Shown here: positions 31,967-39,150 of the stretch, one piece after another
How positions within the stretch are numbered: the first letter of the stretch is position 1
Layout of the letters: every line of letters starts with the position of its first letter
IMG/VR virus record: IMGVR_UViG_3300025122_003558
Location: 1-46,073 of that record
Length of the DNA stretch: 46,073 bases
Source: a virus
Reading direction: 5' to 3' (one strand)
Notes under the pieces: model-generated
Database searches by the model: none
What the model was told of the DNA's origin: nothing
Seen by the model: the letters and a program-made list of their open reading frames with translations, nothing else
Position numbers and translations under genes: made by a program

Positions 31967-32182
31967 ATGAAAATTTTAGATAAGGAACTTCTTAAAAGAA
32001 TTATTCTTGAGGAGAAGGCGAAGCTTGAAAAGGATATCCAGGAAGGAAGGGTCAGTCTTTCTTCTAAGGAAAACTTGGACCATGAGAACAAAAAGTCTTC
32101 TGAGAAAGAGGAACTTCCTAACGCTGTTATGGAAGACTACGACCGGTGGACTAAACTATCTGGGATCTTTTTAAAGGATTAG
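31967..32182 (+). CDS. Small tagged hypothetical protein (71 aa)
   Basis: ATG 31967 is nine bases after the previous stop and follows GAGGAG. The N-terminus is MKILDKELLKRIILEEKAKL, the tag pattern (L-L-K-R-I-I-x-E-E). The rest is a charged, low-complexity stretch (SSKENLDHENKKSSEKEE) and a short C-terminal helix with MEDYDRWTKLSGIF. There is no obvious folded domain, so it is mostly tag plus linker. It could be a packaged peptide or core component. It sits between the SOD-fold gene and another tagged gene, all within a few bases, so they are probably co-expressed. Confidence 0.62.
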   Translation: MKILDKELLKRIILEEKAKLEKDIQEGRVSLSSKENLDHENKKSSEKEELPNAVMEDYDRWTKLSGIFLKD

Positions 32183-32183
32183 A

Positions 32184-32735
32184 ATGCGCCTCACACTTGA
32201 CGTCTTGAGGCAGATTATTTCGGAAGTCGTCGACGGCGCTGATTCTCCGGATAAGGATGAGCTGTCTCTTACATCTGTCGATAACCAGATAGACTCGATA
32301 TTAATTGGATTTGAATCTGAGTCCATGTCTGAAAAAGGCTTAAGTGAATTTTCATCTTTCACATTAAGAGATCTTCTTCTTGAACAAGAAGACGAGGACG
32401 CGTCGGAGGAAGAACCAGAAAAGGAAGTGACCGATAGCTCTGCAAGATCTGAAGAAGAGTCTGTCGATCCTAATGAACCCGCTTTAGACGTTGATGAGTT
32501 TGTTTCAAAAGTTGGAAGACTTATTCTCAACTATGATAACCTACTTGACATCCCAAGTGTCATAATCAACAGGGCCAAAAATTACTTATCAAGTAGCGGG
32601 TACGGTGATGAAATTATTGAAAGTTTTCAGGATGAACTTTTTGATCGTTTTGGACCGGATATAGGTGTCGATTTTGATGGGCCCTCCGCCCCCATCGCGA
32701 GCGGAGCAGGACCTCTTGGAGGAAGCGCAGCATAA
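32184..32735 (+). CDS. Tagged acidic protein with helical C-terminal domain (183 aa)
   Basis: Begins MRLTLDVLRQIISEVVDGAD, a clear tag (L-R-Q-I-I-S-E). A second tag-like copy, FTLRDLLLEQED, lies at about residues 57-68, followed by an acidic linker (EDEDASEEEPEKE). Residues about 100-155 form a small helical domain: LDVDEFVSKVGRLILNYDNLL, then PSVIINRAKNYLSSSGYG. The C-terminus is Gly/Ala-rich. Two successive tags, each ending in a Glu that could be a cleavage point, suggest stepwise processing like T4 core proteins. The domain family has no known function that I recall. It overlaps the next gene by one base. Confidence 0.65.
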   Translation: MRLTLDVLRQIISEVVDGADSPDKDELSLTSVDNQIDSILIGFESESMSEKGLSEFSSFTLRDLLLEQEDEDASEEEPEKEVTDSSARSEEESVDPNEPALDVDEFVSKVGRLILNYDNLLDIPSVIINRAKNYLSSSGYGDEIIESFQDELFDRFGPDIGVDFDGPSAPIASGAGPLGGSAA

Positions 32736-33028
32736 TGTCCACTTTTGATTCTGTTCTTGGGTTTAAAAAAAGTGTTCACATAAAACTCAATTCAGATACA
32801 CATTCAGGATTTAGAATTTCTTTGTTTGAAAAAAAATTATCAATGCAAGAAACATTTGAGGAATTTGCCAGTAGAGTTTCTCAGAAGGATCCTGTTGCTA
32901 TGAAAATCATAGATGAACTAGTTGACAAGAAAAGGAAAGGACGGGTGAGAAAAGCTGTTGAGCATTCCGATGCTTCTTCGCTTTTTGACATCATTGAATC
33001 CCAAAGTCCTTTAAGGGATGATTTATGA
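32735..33028 (+). CDS. Hypothetical protein, possible ribbon-helix-helix-like fold (97 aa)
   Basis: ATG 32735 overlaps the previous stop by one base (TAATG). The core reads VHIKLNSDTHSGFRISLFEKK, then LSMQETFEEFASRV, a strand followed by two helices, somewhat like ribbon-helix-helix DNA-binding proteins, in which a beta strand reads the major groove. A basic patch follows (DKKRKGRVRKAVEH). It may be a small DNA-binding or assembly regulator. Its position inside the late-looking region argues for a role tied to virion genes. The fold suggestion is tentative. Confidence 0.55.
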   Translation: MSTFDSVLGFKKSVHIKLNSDTHSGFRISLFEKKLSMQETFEEFASRVSQKDPVAMKIIDELVDKKRKGRVRKAVEHSDASSLFDIIESQSPLRDDL

Positions 33029-33291
33029 TTTCTGGCTGGGTGAGAAAAATTGCTAAGAACGAGTTCGCAACCCTGGCTGCGGGTATCGCTCTTGTTACCG
33101 AGAAACTATCTGAGCTTTACGCAATGCATGAAAAGGTTGCCAATGCCTGTTTAGAAAATAGACAGATTATTAATATGATGGCGGAAATGCACTCGTCAAT
33201 GATGCAAGAAGTTTCGAAGCAGATTAACGAAGATAATCTTAAAACCTCTTTAATGCCTGTCGACCCGTCAGACAAGGACTTTATAAACTAA
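33025..33291 (+). CDS. Small helical hypothetical protein (88 aa)
   Basis: ATG 33025 overlaps the previous stop (ATGA). The product is MISGWVRKIAKNEFATLAAG, followed by long amphipathic helices rich in Met (INMMAEMHSSMMQEV). The hydrophobic stretch FATLAAGIALV is too short for a firm membrane span. No family recognised. It immediately precedes three small membrane proteins and may belong with that cassette, for example as an antiholin-like partner, but nothing in the sequence proves this. Confidence 0.55.
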   Translation: MISGWVRKIAKNEFATLAAGIALVTEKLSELYAMHEKVANACLENRQIINMMAEMHSSMMQEVSKQINEDNLKTSLMPVDPSDKDFIN

Positions 33292-33473
33292 TGAAACACT
33301 TGCTAGATCAAGGATTACAAAAACTTATTTCACGCAAGCTTCTTGCTTGGGCAACGGCAACCGGACTCTTAGCATTCGCAGATTTAACATCTGGTGACTG
33401 GGTGATCATTACTTGTGTTTACATTGGAGGCCAAACTGTGGTTGACACTGTTGAAAGGCTTAGAAAAGCATAG
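33291..33473 (+). CDS. Small membrane protein, holin-like (60 aa)
   Basis: ATG 33291 overlaps the previous stop by one base. The sequence has a basic N-terminus (QKLISRKLL), a hydrophobic segment (LLAWATATGLLAFADL), a short polar turn (TSGDW) and a second hydrophobic segment (VIITCVYIGGQTVV), ending in charged residues. Two close membrane spans in 60 residues fit class II/pinholin-like phage holins, which form lesions in the inner membrane at lysis time. The genes after it encode a membrane-anchored coiled-coil protein and an exported protein, consistent with a lysis cassette. No endolysin is visible nearby. Confidence 0.6.
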   Translation: MKHLLDQGLQKLISRKLLAWATATGLLAFADLTSGDWVIITCVYIGGQTVVDTVERLRKA

Positions 33474-33475
33474 AG

Positions 33476-33790
33476 ATGAAGAAGAAGTTTTTAAATAGGA
33501 TTAAAAAGTACTGGTGGATTATTCTAACCTTAGTCTCCCTCTTTGCTTTGTTTTTAGCAGTTTTTCTACCACGACGATCTCGGAATGTAGTTAGTTCATT
33601 ATCAGAGACATTTGCCACAAAGGCTCAGGTAGAGGATCAAGCATATGATACTAAGGTTCTAATTGCTAAGCACGAGTCTGGGGAGCAGAAAGCTGTCTTT
33701 AAGGCTCGGATGTCAGAAATTGAGAAAGTTTCAGATACCAAGGAGAGGCTAGCTCGGCTCATACAACTTAAAAAAGAAGTTATGGGATGA
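33476..33790 (+). CDS. Membrane-anchored helical protein, inner-membrane spanin-like (104 aa)
   Basis: Basic N-terminus (MKKKFLNRIKKYW), one strong membrane span (WIILTLVSLFALFLAVFL), then a long charged helical domain that would lie outside the inner membrane (TKAQVEDQAYDTKVLIAK, KERLARLIQLKKEV). This is the layout of i-spanins (Rz), which act in the last step of lysis in Gram-negative hosts. It overlaps the next gene by four bases, as Rz/Rz1 pairs often do, though Rz1 is usually nested. Other single-span virion or superinfection proteins are possible. Confidence 0.5.
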   Translation: MKKKFLNRIKKYWWIILTLVSLFALFLAVFLPRRSRNVVSSLSETFATKAQVEDQAYDTKVLIAKHESGEQKAVFKARMSEIEKVSDTKERLARLIQLKKEVMG

Positions 33791-34206
33791 CTAAATTTTT
33801 AACCTCTCTTGTCCTATGTGTTTCGATCCTGCTTCCAGGAACTCTCTTCGCAGATGAAATTGTTCAGTTTGAGGACATGCCTGTCGAGTACACGATGGGT
33901 GATAACACCTACGTTGGAATCCTCGTGTCCGAGGATGAGTACAAAAGGATGGTAGACGCTACCAGAGAACTTCAGATTGATCTGGCACTTTCTCAGGCGA
34001 CACTACAGGCTTTTCAGGAAAGATACGAAACCCAGATGTTTTTGAAAGATCAGCACATTGGAATTCTTGAAAAGGAAGTACAAAGAACTGACACGTGGTT
34101 CTATAGGCATAAGGGTGGTATTGGATTGGCTGTTGGATTTATCGTAGGAGCAGCTGTAGTCACAGGTGTTACTTACGCTGTTAACCAACCGTCTCCGGGT
34201 CTTTAA
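33787..34206 (+). CDS. Exported protein with C-terminal membrane span, spanin-like (139 aa)
   Basis: ATG 33787 overlaps the previous stop (ATGA). The N-terminus is a signal peptide (FLTSLVLCVSILLPGTLFA) with likely cleavage before Asp-Glu and no lipobox. A periplasmic part follows, with a predicted coiled coil (about 65-100: LQIDLALSQATLQAFQERYE). After HKGG comes a C-terminal membrane span (GIGLAVGFIVGAAVVTGVTY). An exported helical rod tethered at one end resembles unimolecular spanins, except that the N-terminal lipid anchor is missing. Together with the two genes before it this suggests a lysis module. The 55-base gap after it contains the ribosome-binding site of the next gene. Confidence 0.52.
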   Translation: MTKFLTSLVLCVSILLPGTLFADEIVQFEDMPVEYTMGDNTYVGILVSEDEYKRMVDATRELQIDLALSQATLQAFQERYETQMFLKDQHIGILEKEVQRTDTWFYRHKGGIGLAVGFIVGAAVVTGVTYAVNQPSPGL

Positions 34207-34261
34207 TTTATTGTTCAATAATTGACCCTTGCGAGATAATTACTCTTGAGGAGTTTTTATT

Positions 34262-35542
34262 GTGAGAGTTGTCGTGGATCGATCCGCCATTGAAGACTTT
34301 ATTAGGGAAGTCACCGATGTTTCATCGGAAAGTCCCCCTGCTAATATTCCAGAACCCGTGGCACCGACTAGCTTACCAATAGAAGCTCAACCTAAAGCCA
34401 TCATAGACATGTCCGGAATCGCCCCTCCTATTAGAGATGAAGAGTATGTTCCGGCAAATAATTACGACCTAAGCTATGCTACTAGCGCTCTTTCAATGCA
34501 TGTGCCCCCCGAAAAAGTTGAAAAATTTTACAGGATTGTTAGAAAACTTGTACTAGACGTCATTACACAAAACAGGGAAGAACAAAAATCTCCGGAGTTA
34601 GAAAGCATGGATGAACGAATACTAAAAGAAGATGTTAAACTTATTCTTAAGGTGCTATCCGAGGCATCGGAGGAAGAGATCGAGGCCATGGCATCAAAGC
34701 TAGGTCTTAAGAAGGATCTTGACAAAGAGGAAGAGGAAGAGGACGATGCTCCTGTTCCTGCCGCCTCAGACGTAGTTGACTGGGAGGACATTCGACGGGA
34801 TGCGGAGGAACTTGGACTCGTGGGAGATCTTCCAGGACAGTTTAAGACCGCACCGAAGACTGTCAGCGCTCTGACAAACGTGACCGGCTGGATGAGAAAG
34901 AGGCTTGGAACGAGAAAGTTCGATCCGGATACCCAGATGAAACTAGAAGAGATTTCAAACATGTCAAACATCGTGTTCAACTCTCTTGTCAACATGTTCA
35001 ACAAGCCCTACGATCCTGCCGGCGACTTTTCCGACCTCCACAGAAAGAACGTTGCTTACCGGGTTGTCTTTAGTTTCTTCGTTGAAAACACCCTTCAGGA
35101 CTTGTTTGGGATAAAGTCAACTAACCTTGCCGTAGCGATGGAGAAGATCTCGAAAGATTTTGAGGAAGCTGGAATGGATCAAAAGAAGGCAACAAGGGCT
35201 GCTTTAGATGAGGTCTACACAGGCTTAAGACAACTTAATGTCAGCATGAAAGAGGCATACGATACCTTTAATGATAACTTCAAGTTAATGTTTGTTGATG
35301 AGAGTAGCCCTTCCTACATTGGTATCGGAATGGATGAAGTTGAAAATCTCGATGACACAGAGAGGAAAGAACTAGCCACCAAGATCGGCGCGCCAAGCGA
35401 TAGTGTCGAGTCGATTCAGGATGTTCTTTTTGATAAAGTCTTCAGTGGACCTGGAATGAAGGTTGCCCTGGAGTACATGTCTGTCCTTGAAAGTTCTTAC
35501 GACAAAGCTGAGACTGCACTAAAGAAGTCATCCGGTCAATAG
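34262..35542 (+). CDS. Tagged structural-type protein (426 aa)
   Basis: GTG 34262 follows TTGAGGAG. The N-terminus has RSAIEDFIREVTDVSSES, a weaker version of the tag (I-E-D-F-I-R-E). A Pro-rich linker follows (about 25-60), then a helical region with FYRIVRKLVLDVI, an acidic run (DKEEEEEDDAP) near 155-165, and a large helical C-terminal domain (200-420: GWMRKRLGTRKF, MSNIVFNSLVNMFNKPYD). The family is not recognised. Size, acidic linkers and neighbours suggest a head-interior or core protein processed during maturation. It is followed within eight bases by the lipoprotein gene. Confidence 0.58.
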   Translation: MRVVVDRSAIEDFIREVTDVSSESPPANIPEPVAPTSLPIEAQPKAIIDMSGIAPPIRDEEYVPANNYDLSYATSALSMHVPPEKVEKFYRIVRKLVLDVITQNREEQKSPELESMDERILKEDVKLILKVLSEASEEEIEAMASKLGLKKDLDKEEEEEDDAPVPAASDVVDWEDIRRDAEELGLVGDLPGQFKTAPKTVSALTNVTGWMRKRLGTRKFDPDTQMKLEEISNMSNIVFNSLVNMFNKPYDPAGDFSDLHRKNVAYRVVFSFFVENTLQDLFGIKSTNLAVAMEKISKDFEEAGMDQKKATRAALDEVYTGLRQLNVSMKEAYDTFNDNFKLMFVDESSPSYIGIGMDEVENLDDTERKELATKIGAPSDSVESIQDVLFDKVFSGPGMKVALEYMSVLESSYDKAETALKKSSGQ

Positions 35543-35549
35543 TTGAACC

Positions 35550-37157
35550 TTGGTTTTAAAACCAAGTAAAAACATATGTAATTTAGTGGATAGTCGCTTT
35601 TATTACACGTGGATAGTCGCTTTATCTCTCGTATTTGTATCCGGATGCAGCGATTTTTCACTTCATAAAGTTGAAGATCTTTCTCCTGAGATCGAGGTAA
35701 CGCCCACTATAGTAAATTTTGGAAACTTAAACGCCGCCGGCGATCTTGGATTAGAGACTGTTGTAGTTAAAAACATTGGAACAAGAAATTTAATTATTGA
35801 CAACATAAAAATATCCGATCAACCCTCTGTGTTTGCTGTCACTTCGACTGCAACGGATGTCTTGGAACCACAAGAAGAGACGTACTTTGAAGTGTTTTAC
35901 GATCCAACAACGTACTCTATCGACATGTCAGTTGCCACCGTTTCATCTAACGATCCGGACCTTCCTGAAGTTGAGGTTTTTTTGATAGGAGAAGGATCAG
36001 CCCCGGTTATCCAAGTCACACCACAGAACCATGATTTTGGAGATGTTACGATTGGATGTGAAATAGACTTAGAGGTTGTAATTTCCAACATCGGGGATGT
36101 CGATCTTCAGGTTGACAATTTAGATTATTTTGTTTCTTTTCCAACAAATTTTTCTCTTAATGAAAATTTTATCTATAATGGGAATTTTCCTTGGAACATC
36201 CCTCCAGGGGGATCAAACCCGTTTTACATAAAGTATCTTCCAGATGACATGTCTCATGATACCGGCTGGGTTGATGTTCACTCAAGCGATCCCGTGATTC
36301 CTGTAATTACTGCTGACCAGACAGGAAACGGAGAGACTAATCAAGTAGCCTACGATCAATTTGAGCAGCAGGATTTGTCAAATGCTGATGTTCTCTTTGT
36401 TGTTGATAATTCTTGTTCCATGGGCCAGGAGCAAGCTTCTCTTGCTAATAACTTTAATTCTTTTATCAGTGTATTTATGCTGAGTGGAGTTGACTATCAC
36501 ATTGGGGTCATTACAACCGACAACCAAAGCCTTAGGGGCGATGTTATAACTTCCACCCATCCCGATCCTCAAGGTGAATTTTCAAACCAAGTACAAGTGG
36601 GAGTCCTAGGAAACGCCAACGAGACCGGCCTGGCCTTTGCAAAGTCTGCAACTTCTCCTGGTGGTGAAGCTTCTCCTGGAAGTGCGTTTTTCAGACCAAC
36701 CGCGAAGATGTCCATAATCTTCGTGTCAGACGAGAAGGATCATTCTATAGGCTTACCTTCAACTTATAGTTCCCATTTTTCTTCACTTAAATCAAGTCCT
36801 AACTTGATCTCTGCACATGCTGTTAGTGGTGATTATCCTAACGGGTGTCAAGGTGCTGAATTTGGCGACGGTTATTATGACGTTGTTCAAAATTTACACG
36901 GATCATTTGTATCAATTTGTTCAAATGATTGGGGAAGCCAGATGGAACACTTAGCAAGGGAATCAATGTTAACAGATACTTTTTATTTATCTGAGCAGGC
37001 TGTTCCTGGTAGTATTGAGGTCTGGGTCGATGGAAGCTATAGCTTGAATTGGATCTATGATACTATGGCAAACTCCGTTATCTTTGATAGTTTTAGCATT
37101 CCGTCCCAAGGTCAGATGATTGATATTGAGTACGCTGTGTTTGGAGACTGTCTGTAG
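35550..37157 (+). CDS. Lipoprotein with two choice-of-anchor-D-like domains and a vWA domain
   Basis: Up to 535 residues from TTG 35550; GTG 35586 (12 codons in) gives a neater signal peptide. Either way WIVALSLVFVSGC is a lipoprotein signal with the lipobox Cys at residue 33. Two Ig-like repeats follow (VTPTIVNFGNLNAAG and VTPQNHDFGDVTIGC), the pattern of choice-of-anchor D/HYDIN-type domains. Then comes a von Willebrand A domain with a MIDAS loop VLFVVDNSCSMGQEQ (Asp286-x-Ser-x-Ser) and IIFVSDEKDHS. Proteins of this design are common on the surface of myxobacteria and related deltaproteobacteria. In a phage it could alter the infected cell surface, block superinfection, or sit on the virion. 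Transfer from a host is likely. Confidence 0.8.
   Translation: MVLKPSKNICNLVDSRFYYTWIVALSLVFVSGCSDFSLHKVEDLSPEIEVTPTIVNFGNLNAAGDLGLETVVVKNIGTRNLIIDNIKISDQPSVFAVTSTATDVLEPQEETYFEVFYDPTTYSIDMSVATVSSNDPDLPEVEVFLIGEGSAPVIQVTPQNHDFGDVTIGCEIDLEVVISNIGDVDLQVDNLDYFVSFPTNFSLNENFIYNGNFPWNIPPGGSNPFYIKYLPDDMSHDTGWVDVHSSDPVIPVITADQTGNGETNQVAYDQFEQQDLSNADVLFVVDNSCSMGQEQASLANNFNSFISVFMLSGVDYHIGVITTDNQSLRGDVITSTHPDPQGEFSNQVQVGVLGNANETGLAFAKSATSPGGEASPGSAFFRPTAKMSIIFVSDEKDHSIGLPSTYSSHFSSLKSSPNLISAHAVSGDYPNGCQGAEFGDGYYDVVQNLHGSFVSICSNDWGSQMEHLARESMLTDTFYLSEQAVPGSIEVWVDGSYSLNWIYDTMANSVIFDSFSIPSQGQMIDIEYAVFGDCL
35586..35623 (+). repeat. 15 bp direct repeat, 23 bases apart, in the lipoprotein signal region
   Basis: GTGGATAGTCGCTTT occurs at 35586-35600 and again at 35609-35623. 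The first copy contains the in-frame alternative start GTG. The 23-base period is not a multiple of three, so the two copies are translated in different frames. It may be a recent short duplication that built or altered the signal peptide. Confidence 0.6.
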
Positions 37158-37187
37158 TTATTACTTTGTGTGGTTAAGATATTAAAA

Positions 37188-37592
37188 ATGAAATTCACTT
37201 CCCTTAAATCGCTGTTAAAAGAAAACTTGGATGCATCGTCTAGTCTAAACAAGAGGATATTTGAAAAAATTGGAATAAGAGATCGTCCGGAAGTTAATAA
37301 ACAACTTGAAGAGGAAGAAAAAGAGAACCGATGGGAAGTGATTAGTGATCCAACTAGATTAATCAGGAAGTACAAGTTTCCAGATTATAGAGTCTTACAG
37401 GAATTCGTCATCGACGTCTTAGATTTTCAGGGTGATCTCAACCATCACGGAACCTTGCACGTAAATCCTGACGAGGTGATTGTTGAAGTATATACTCATG
37501 ATATTAATGACATCACAGAGGTTGATCACGAATACTCAAAAATTGTTGAGGAAATCTACTTAGACGTGAAGGATCGAAAATCAAAATGGTAA
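37188..37592 (+). CDS. Pterin-4a-carbinolamine dehydratase-like protein with N-terminal tag
   Basis: A 134-residue protein from ATG 37188 (an upstream GTG at 37170 is possible). Residues 1-15 (MKFTSLKSLLKENLD) are the tag motif. A charged linker runs to about residue 45. The rest is a PCD domain: RWEVISDPTRLIRKYKF, then FQGDLNHHGTLHV (His86-His87) and VEVYTHDINDITEVDHEY (His104, Asp105). The H-H-x-x-x ... T-H-D pattern is the pterin-binding active site; the usual Pro after H-H is Gly here. The family recycles oxidised pterin cofactor or acts as a transcription coactivator, and PCD genes are known in marine phages. With a virion-type tag it might be carried in the capsid. Confidence 0.78.
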   Translation: MKFTSLKSLLKENLDASSSLNKRIFEKIGIRDRPEVNKQLEEEEKENRWEVISDPTRLIRKYKFPDYRVLQEFVIDVLDFQGDLNHHGTLHVNPDEVIVEVYTHDINDITEVDHEYSKIVEEIYLDVKDRKSKW

Positions 37593-37969
37593 GTTCTTCC
37601 GAGGGATCGTTTTTTGCTAGCGAGTCAATTAGAGATAAGATCGACATGTCTCAGTTTGAAACTTCGGAAACTGACGATCCCCCTGTTGACCTTAGTGATT
37701 TTTTCATAGTTGACCTGGAGGACGGGAGCCAAGTCAAAACTGAATTTCTTGCAGTAGACTTTTGTCAAGATGAAGTTAGGATAACTATGGCCTGTTGGAA
37801 TCCGGAGGATATAAAAAAGATCATGAGTTCTCGTGAGGCTAGTTATTGCATATCTTTGTCCGGACAAGATGTTCTAAGTGGGTCCGGAGATATTACAAAT
37901 ACCTCAGTTAGGATTGCCAATGGAGCTTACCTTCTTGAAATTGCTTTTTCTAGCCGTGAGAATACTTAA
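37586..37969 (+). CDS. Hypothetical beta-rich protein (127 aa)
   Basis: ATG 37586 overlaps the PCD-like gene by seven bases. The first 45 residues are polar and acidic. The rest alternates hydrophobic and polar residues as in a beta sandwich (DFFIVDLEDGSQVKTEFLAV, EVRITMACWN, VRIANGAYLLEIAFSS). There are no catalytic motifs, signal peptide or tag. It could be a small structural decoration or tail protein. Not recognised. Confidence 0.6.
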   Translation: MVSSSEGSFFASESIRDKIDMSQFETSETDDPPVDLSDFFIVDLEDGSQVKTEFLAVDFCQDEVRITMACWNPEDIKKIMSSREASYCISLSGQDVLSGSGDITNTSVRIANGAYLLEIAFSSRENT

Positions 37970-37983
37970 ATGTGGAGGCGTAC

Positions 37984-38184
37984 GTGAGAAAAGAACAACA
38001 AGAGCTTATGTTTGACAAGTTCATGGATGACATTGTTAAACGAGAGGACCAAAGTAAGCAGAAGGATCCTGGAGACCCTGAGGAAGTTACCCTATCTAGG
38101 GAGTACTACATTAAGTACAGAGAAACTTCTAAGAATCTAATCAAGGTAGGAAAAAATGAAGACTCTAAGACTAACAAGCGCTAA
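37984..38184 (+). CDS. Small charged hypothetical protein (66 aa)
   Basis: GTG 37984 is five bases after GGAGG (37974-37978), better placed than the in-frame GTG at 37972, which overlaps that site. The product is RKEQQELMFDKFMDDIVKRE, a polar linker, then SREYYIKYRETSKNLIKVGK. It is highly charged and helical. The end overlaps the start of the next gene by 29 bases and supplies its ribosome-binding site (AGGTAGG). No family recognised. It may be a small adaptor or structural protein. Confidence 0.55.
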   Translation: MRKEQQELMFDKFMDDIVKREDQSKQKDPGDPEEVTLSREYYIKYRETSKNLIKVGKNEDSKTNKR

Positions 38185-38818
38185 AAATATCCGGACATTT
38201 TTGGAATCTACGGTCGTTAAGGCCGTTGAACAGGCAAGGTCTGAGACCGGTATTGAGTCCCAAAAGCAAAGTAACTATTCGAAAAAGTCTAAAGATTTTA
38301 ATAGCATGATATCAGAAGTAGAGGAGGAGGACGTCGAGGCTTCCCCGGAGGAGGACGTTGAGGCAGAACCGGAGGAGGAATCCCCCGTTGAAGACGAAGC
38401 ACCCGAACCACCGGAAGAAGAAGGTGGCCTAGAACCTGAACCTGAGACTGAAGAATTTGCTTACTCTTTGGGATCCCTGGTGGATCAGATAAACTCTATG
38501 AGGTCTGGCAAGTCAGCAACTCGTGGAGCGATTAACTCTGAGTTACAAGTATATTTTGGTGGGTTGGACGATGCTGAAAAAGTTGCATTGACAAAGTTTA
38601 TGAAAGGCATCGCTCAAGTTTTAACTGGATTGTCAGGGGAAAAGGCAGTTGAACCTGAAGATGAACCTGATCCAGTGGATGTCGTATTTGTTGGGAAAGT
38701 CGAAGAACCCCCGGAAGAACCTGAAGAGGGAGAAGAGGATGCAACGACACCAATTAAAGTTGCAGAGGAGATGGTTCGAAATGCCATACACTCGCTCCTT
38801 AACAAGGAGCGACGATAG
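38156..38818 (+). CDS. Acidic tagged protein, scaffold/core-like (220 aa)
   Basis: Starts MKTLRLTSAKNIRTFLESTVVK, a tag variant (I-R-T-F-L-E). Residues about 58-105 are a Glu/Pro-rich run of imperfect repeats (VEASPEEDVEAEPEEE). A helical domain follows (FAYSLGSLVDQINSMRSGK, ALTKFMKGIAQVLTGL) and a second acidic linker (EEPEEGEEDATTP), ending MVRNAIHSLLNKERR. Acidic, low-complexity, helical proteins with cleavage-like sites are typical of prohead core proteins such as T4 gp68/gp22, though no homology is claimed. The last codons encode one arm-loop-arm of a perfect RNA hairpin. Confidence 0.58.
   Translation: MKTLRLTSAKNIRTFLESTVVKAVEQARSETGIESQKQSNYSKKSKDFNSMISEVEEEDVEASPEEDVEAEPEEESPVEDEAPEPPEEEGGLEPEPETEEFAYSLGSLVDQINSMRSGKSATRGAINSELQVYFGGLDDAEKVALTKFMKGIAQVLTGLSGEKAVEPEDEPDPVDVVFVGKVEEPPEEPEEGEEDATTPIKVAEEMVRNAIHSLLNKERR
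38792..38812 (+). terminator. Strong stem-loop at the end of the acidic protein gene
   Basis: TCGCTCCTT, loop AAC, AAGGAGCGA: a perfect 9 bp stem with a three-base loop spanning the last codons of the gene. No T-run follows, so it is not a classic intrinsic terminator. It may stabilise the mRNA 3' end, mark a processing site or slow ribosomes. The AAGGAG inside the stem also looks like a hidden Shine-Dalgarno. Confidence 0.4.
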
Positions 38819-38852
38819 CAATGATTATAACTTATCTTAACAACCTGATAGA

Positions 38853-39089
38853 ATGACAAGCATGGAAAGTAGAAAAATTACGCTCCCCAAGGGGCAGGAA
38901 CTTTACGTTGACTTTAGTGAGAAGTTTGAGGAGGTTGTGAGAAGTCATTTTAATTTGAAAGATGGCGACTCATTAACTGACAGAGACATTCGGTTGTTTA
39001 TTATAGACTCCATGCAGGCCGCGGTCGTCAATGCAAGCAGTTCAAAAAATCAAATACGCGGGCGAGGCGTTGTACCTGTCGACCGGTAA
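38853..39089 (+). CDS. Small hypothetical protein (78 aa)
   Basis: Starts at ATG 38853 or ATG 38862; neither has a strong ribosome-binding site. The product is ESRKITLPKGQELYVDFSEK, then FEEVVRSHFNL and LTDRDIRLFIIDSMQAAVVN, ending in a basic tail (NQIRGRGVVPVDR). It is a small alpha/beta protein with no recognised family. It lies between tagged genes. The DIRLFIIDS helix is loosely like the tag but is central and lacks its charge pattern. Confidence 0.52.
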   Translation: MTSMESRKITLPKGQELYVDFSEKFEEVVRSHFNLKDGDSLTDRDIRLFIIDSMQAAVVNASSSKNQIRGRGVVPVDR

Positions 39090-39150
39090 AAACCAATCTA
39101 TTCATAGAATGATTAGAAGCTAACTACATAATTAACATGTAGGAGGACTT

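Noticed and set aside
34208-34221. TTATTG/CAATAA inverted repeat in the gap before the 34262 gene
   Set aside because: The loop is only two bases and all but two pairs are A-T, so a stable terminator or operator is unlikely.
34528-35004. Minus-strand frame of 158 codons inside the 34262 gene
   Set aside because: Its Ser-rich composition mirrors Glu/Asp-rich codons of the + strand protein; no start signals.
35586-35623. Direct repeat considered as a phage attachment (att) core
   Set aside because: No integrase, excisionase or repressor is in the window and the copies are only 23 bases apart.
38849-39110. TAGAAT boxes at 38849 and 39105 that look like -10 elements
   Set aside because: Neither has a -35 match at 16-18 bases; AT-rich gaps produce such hits by chance.
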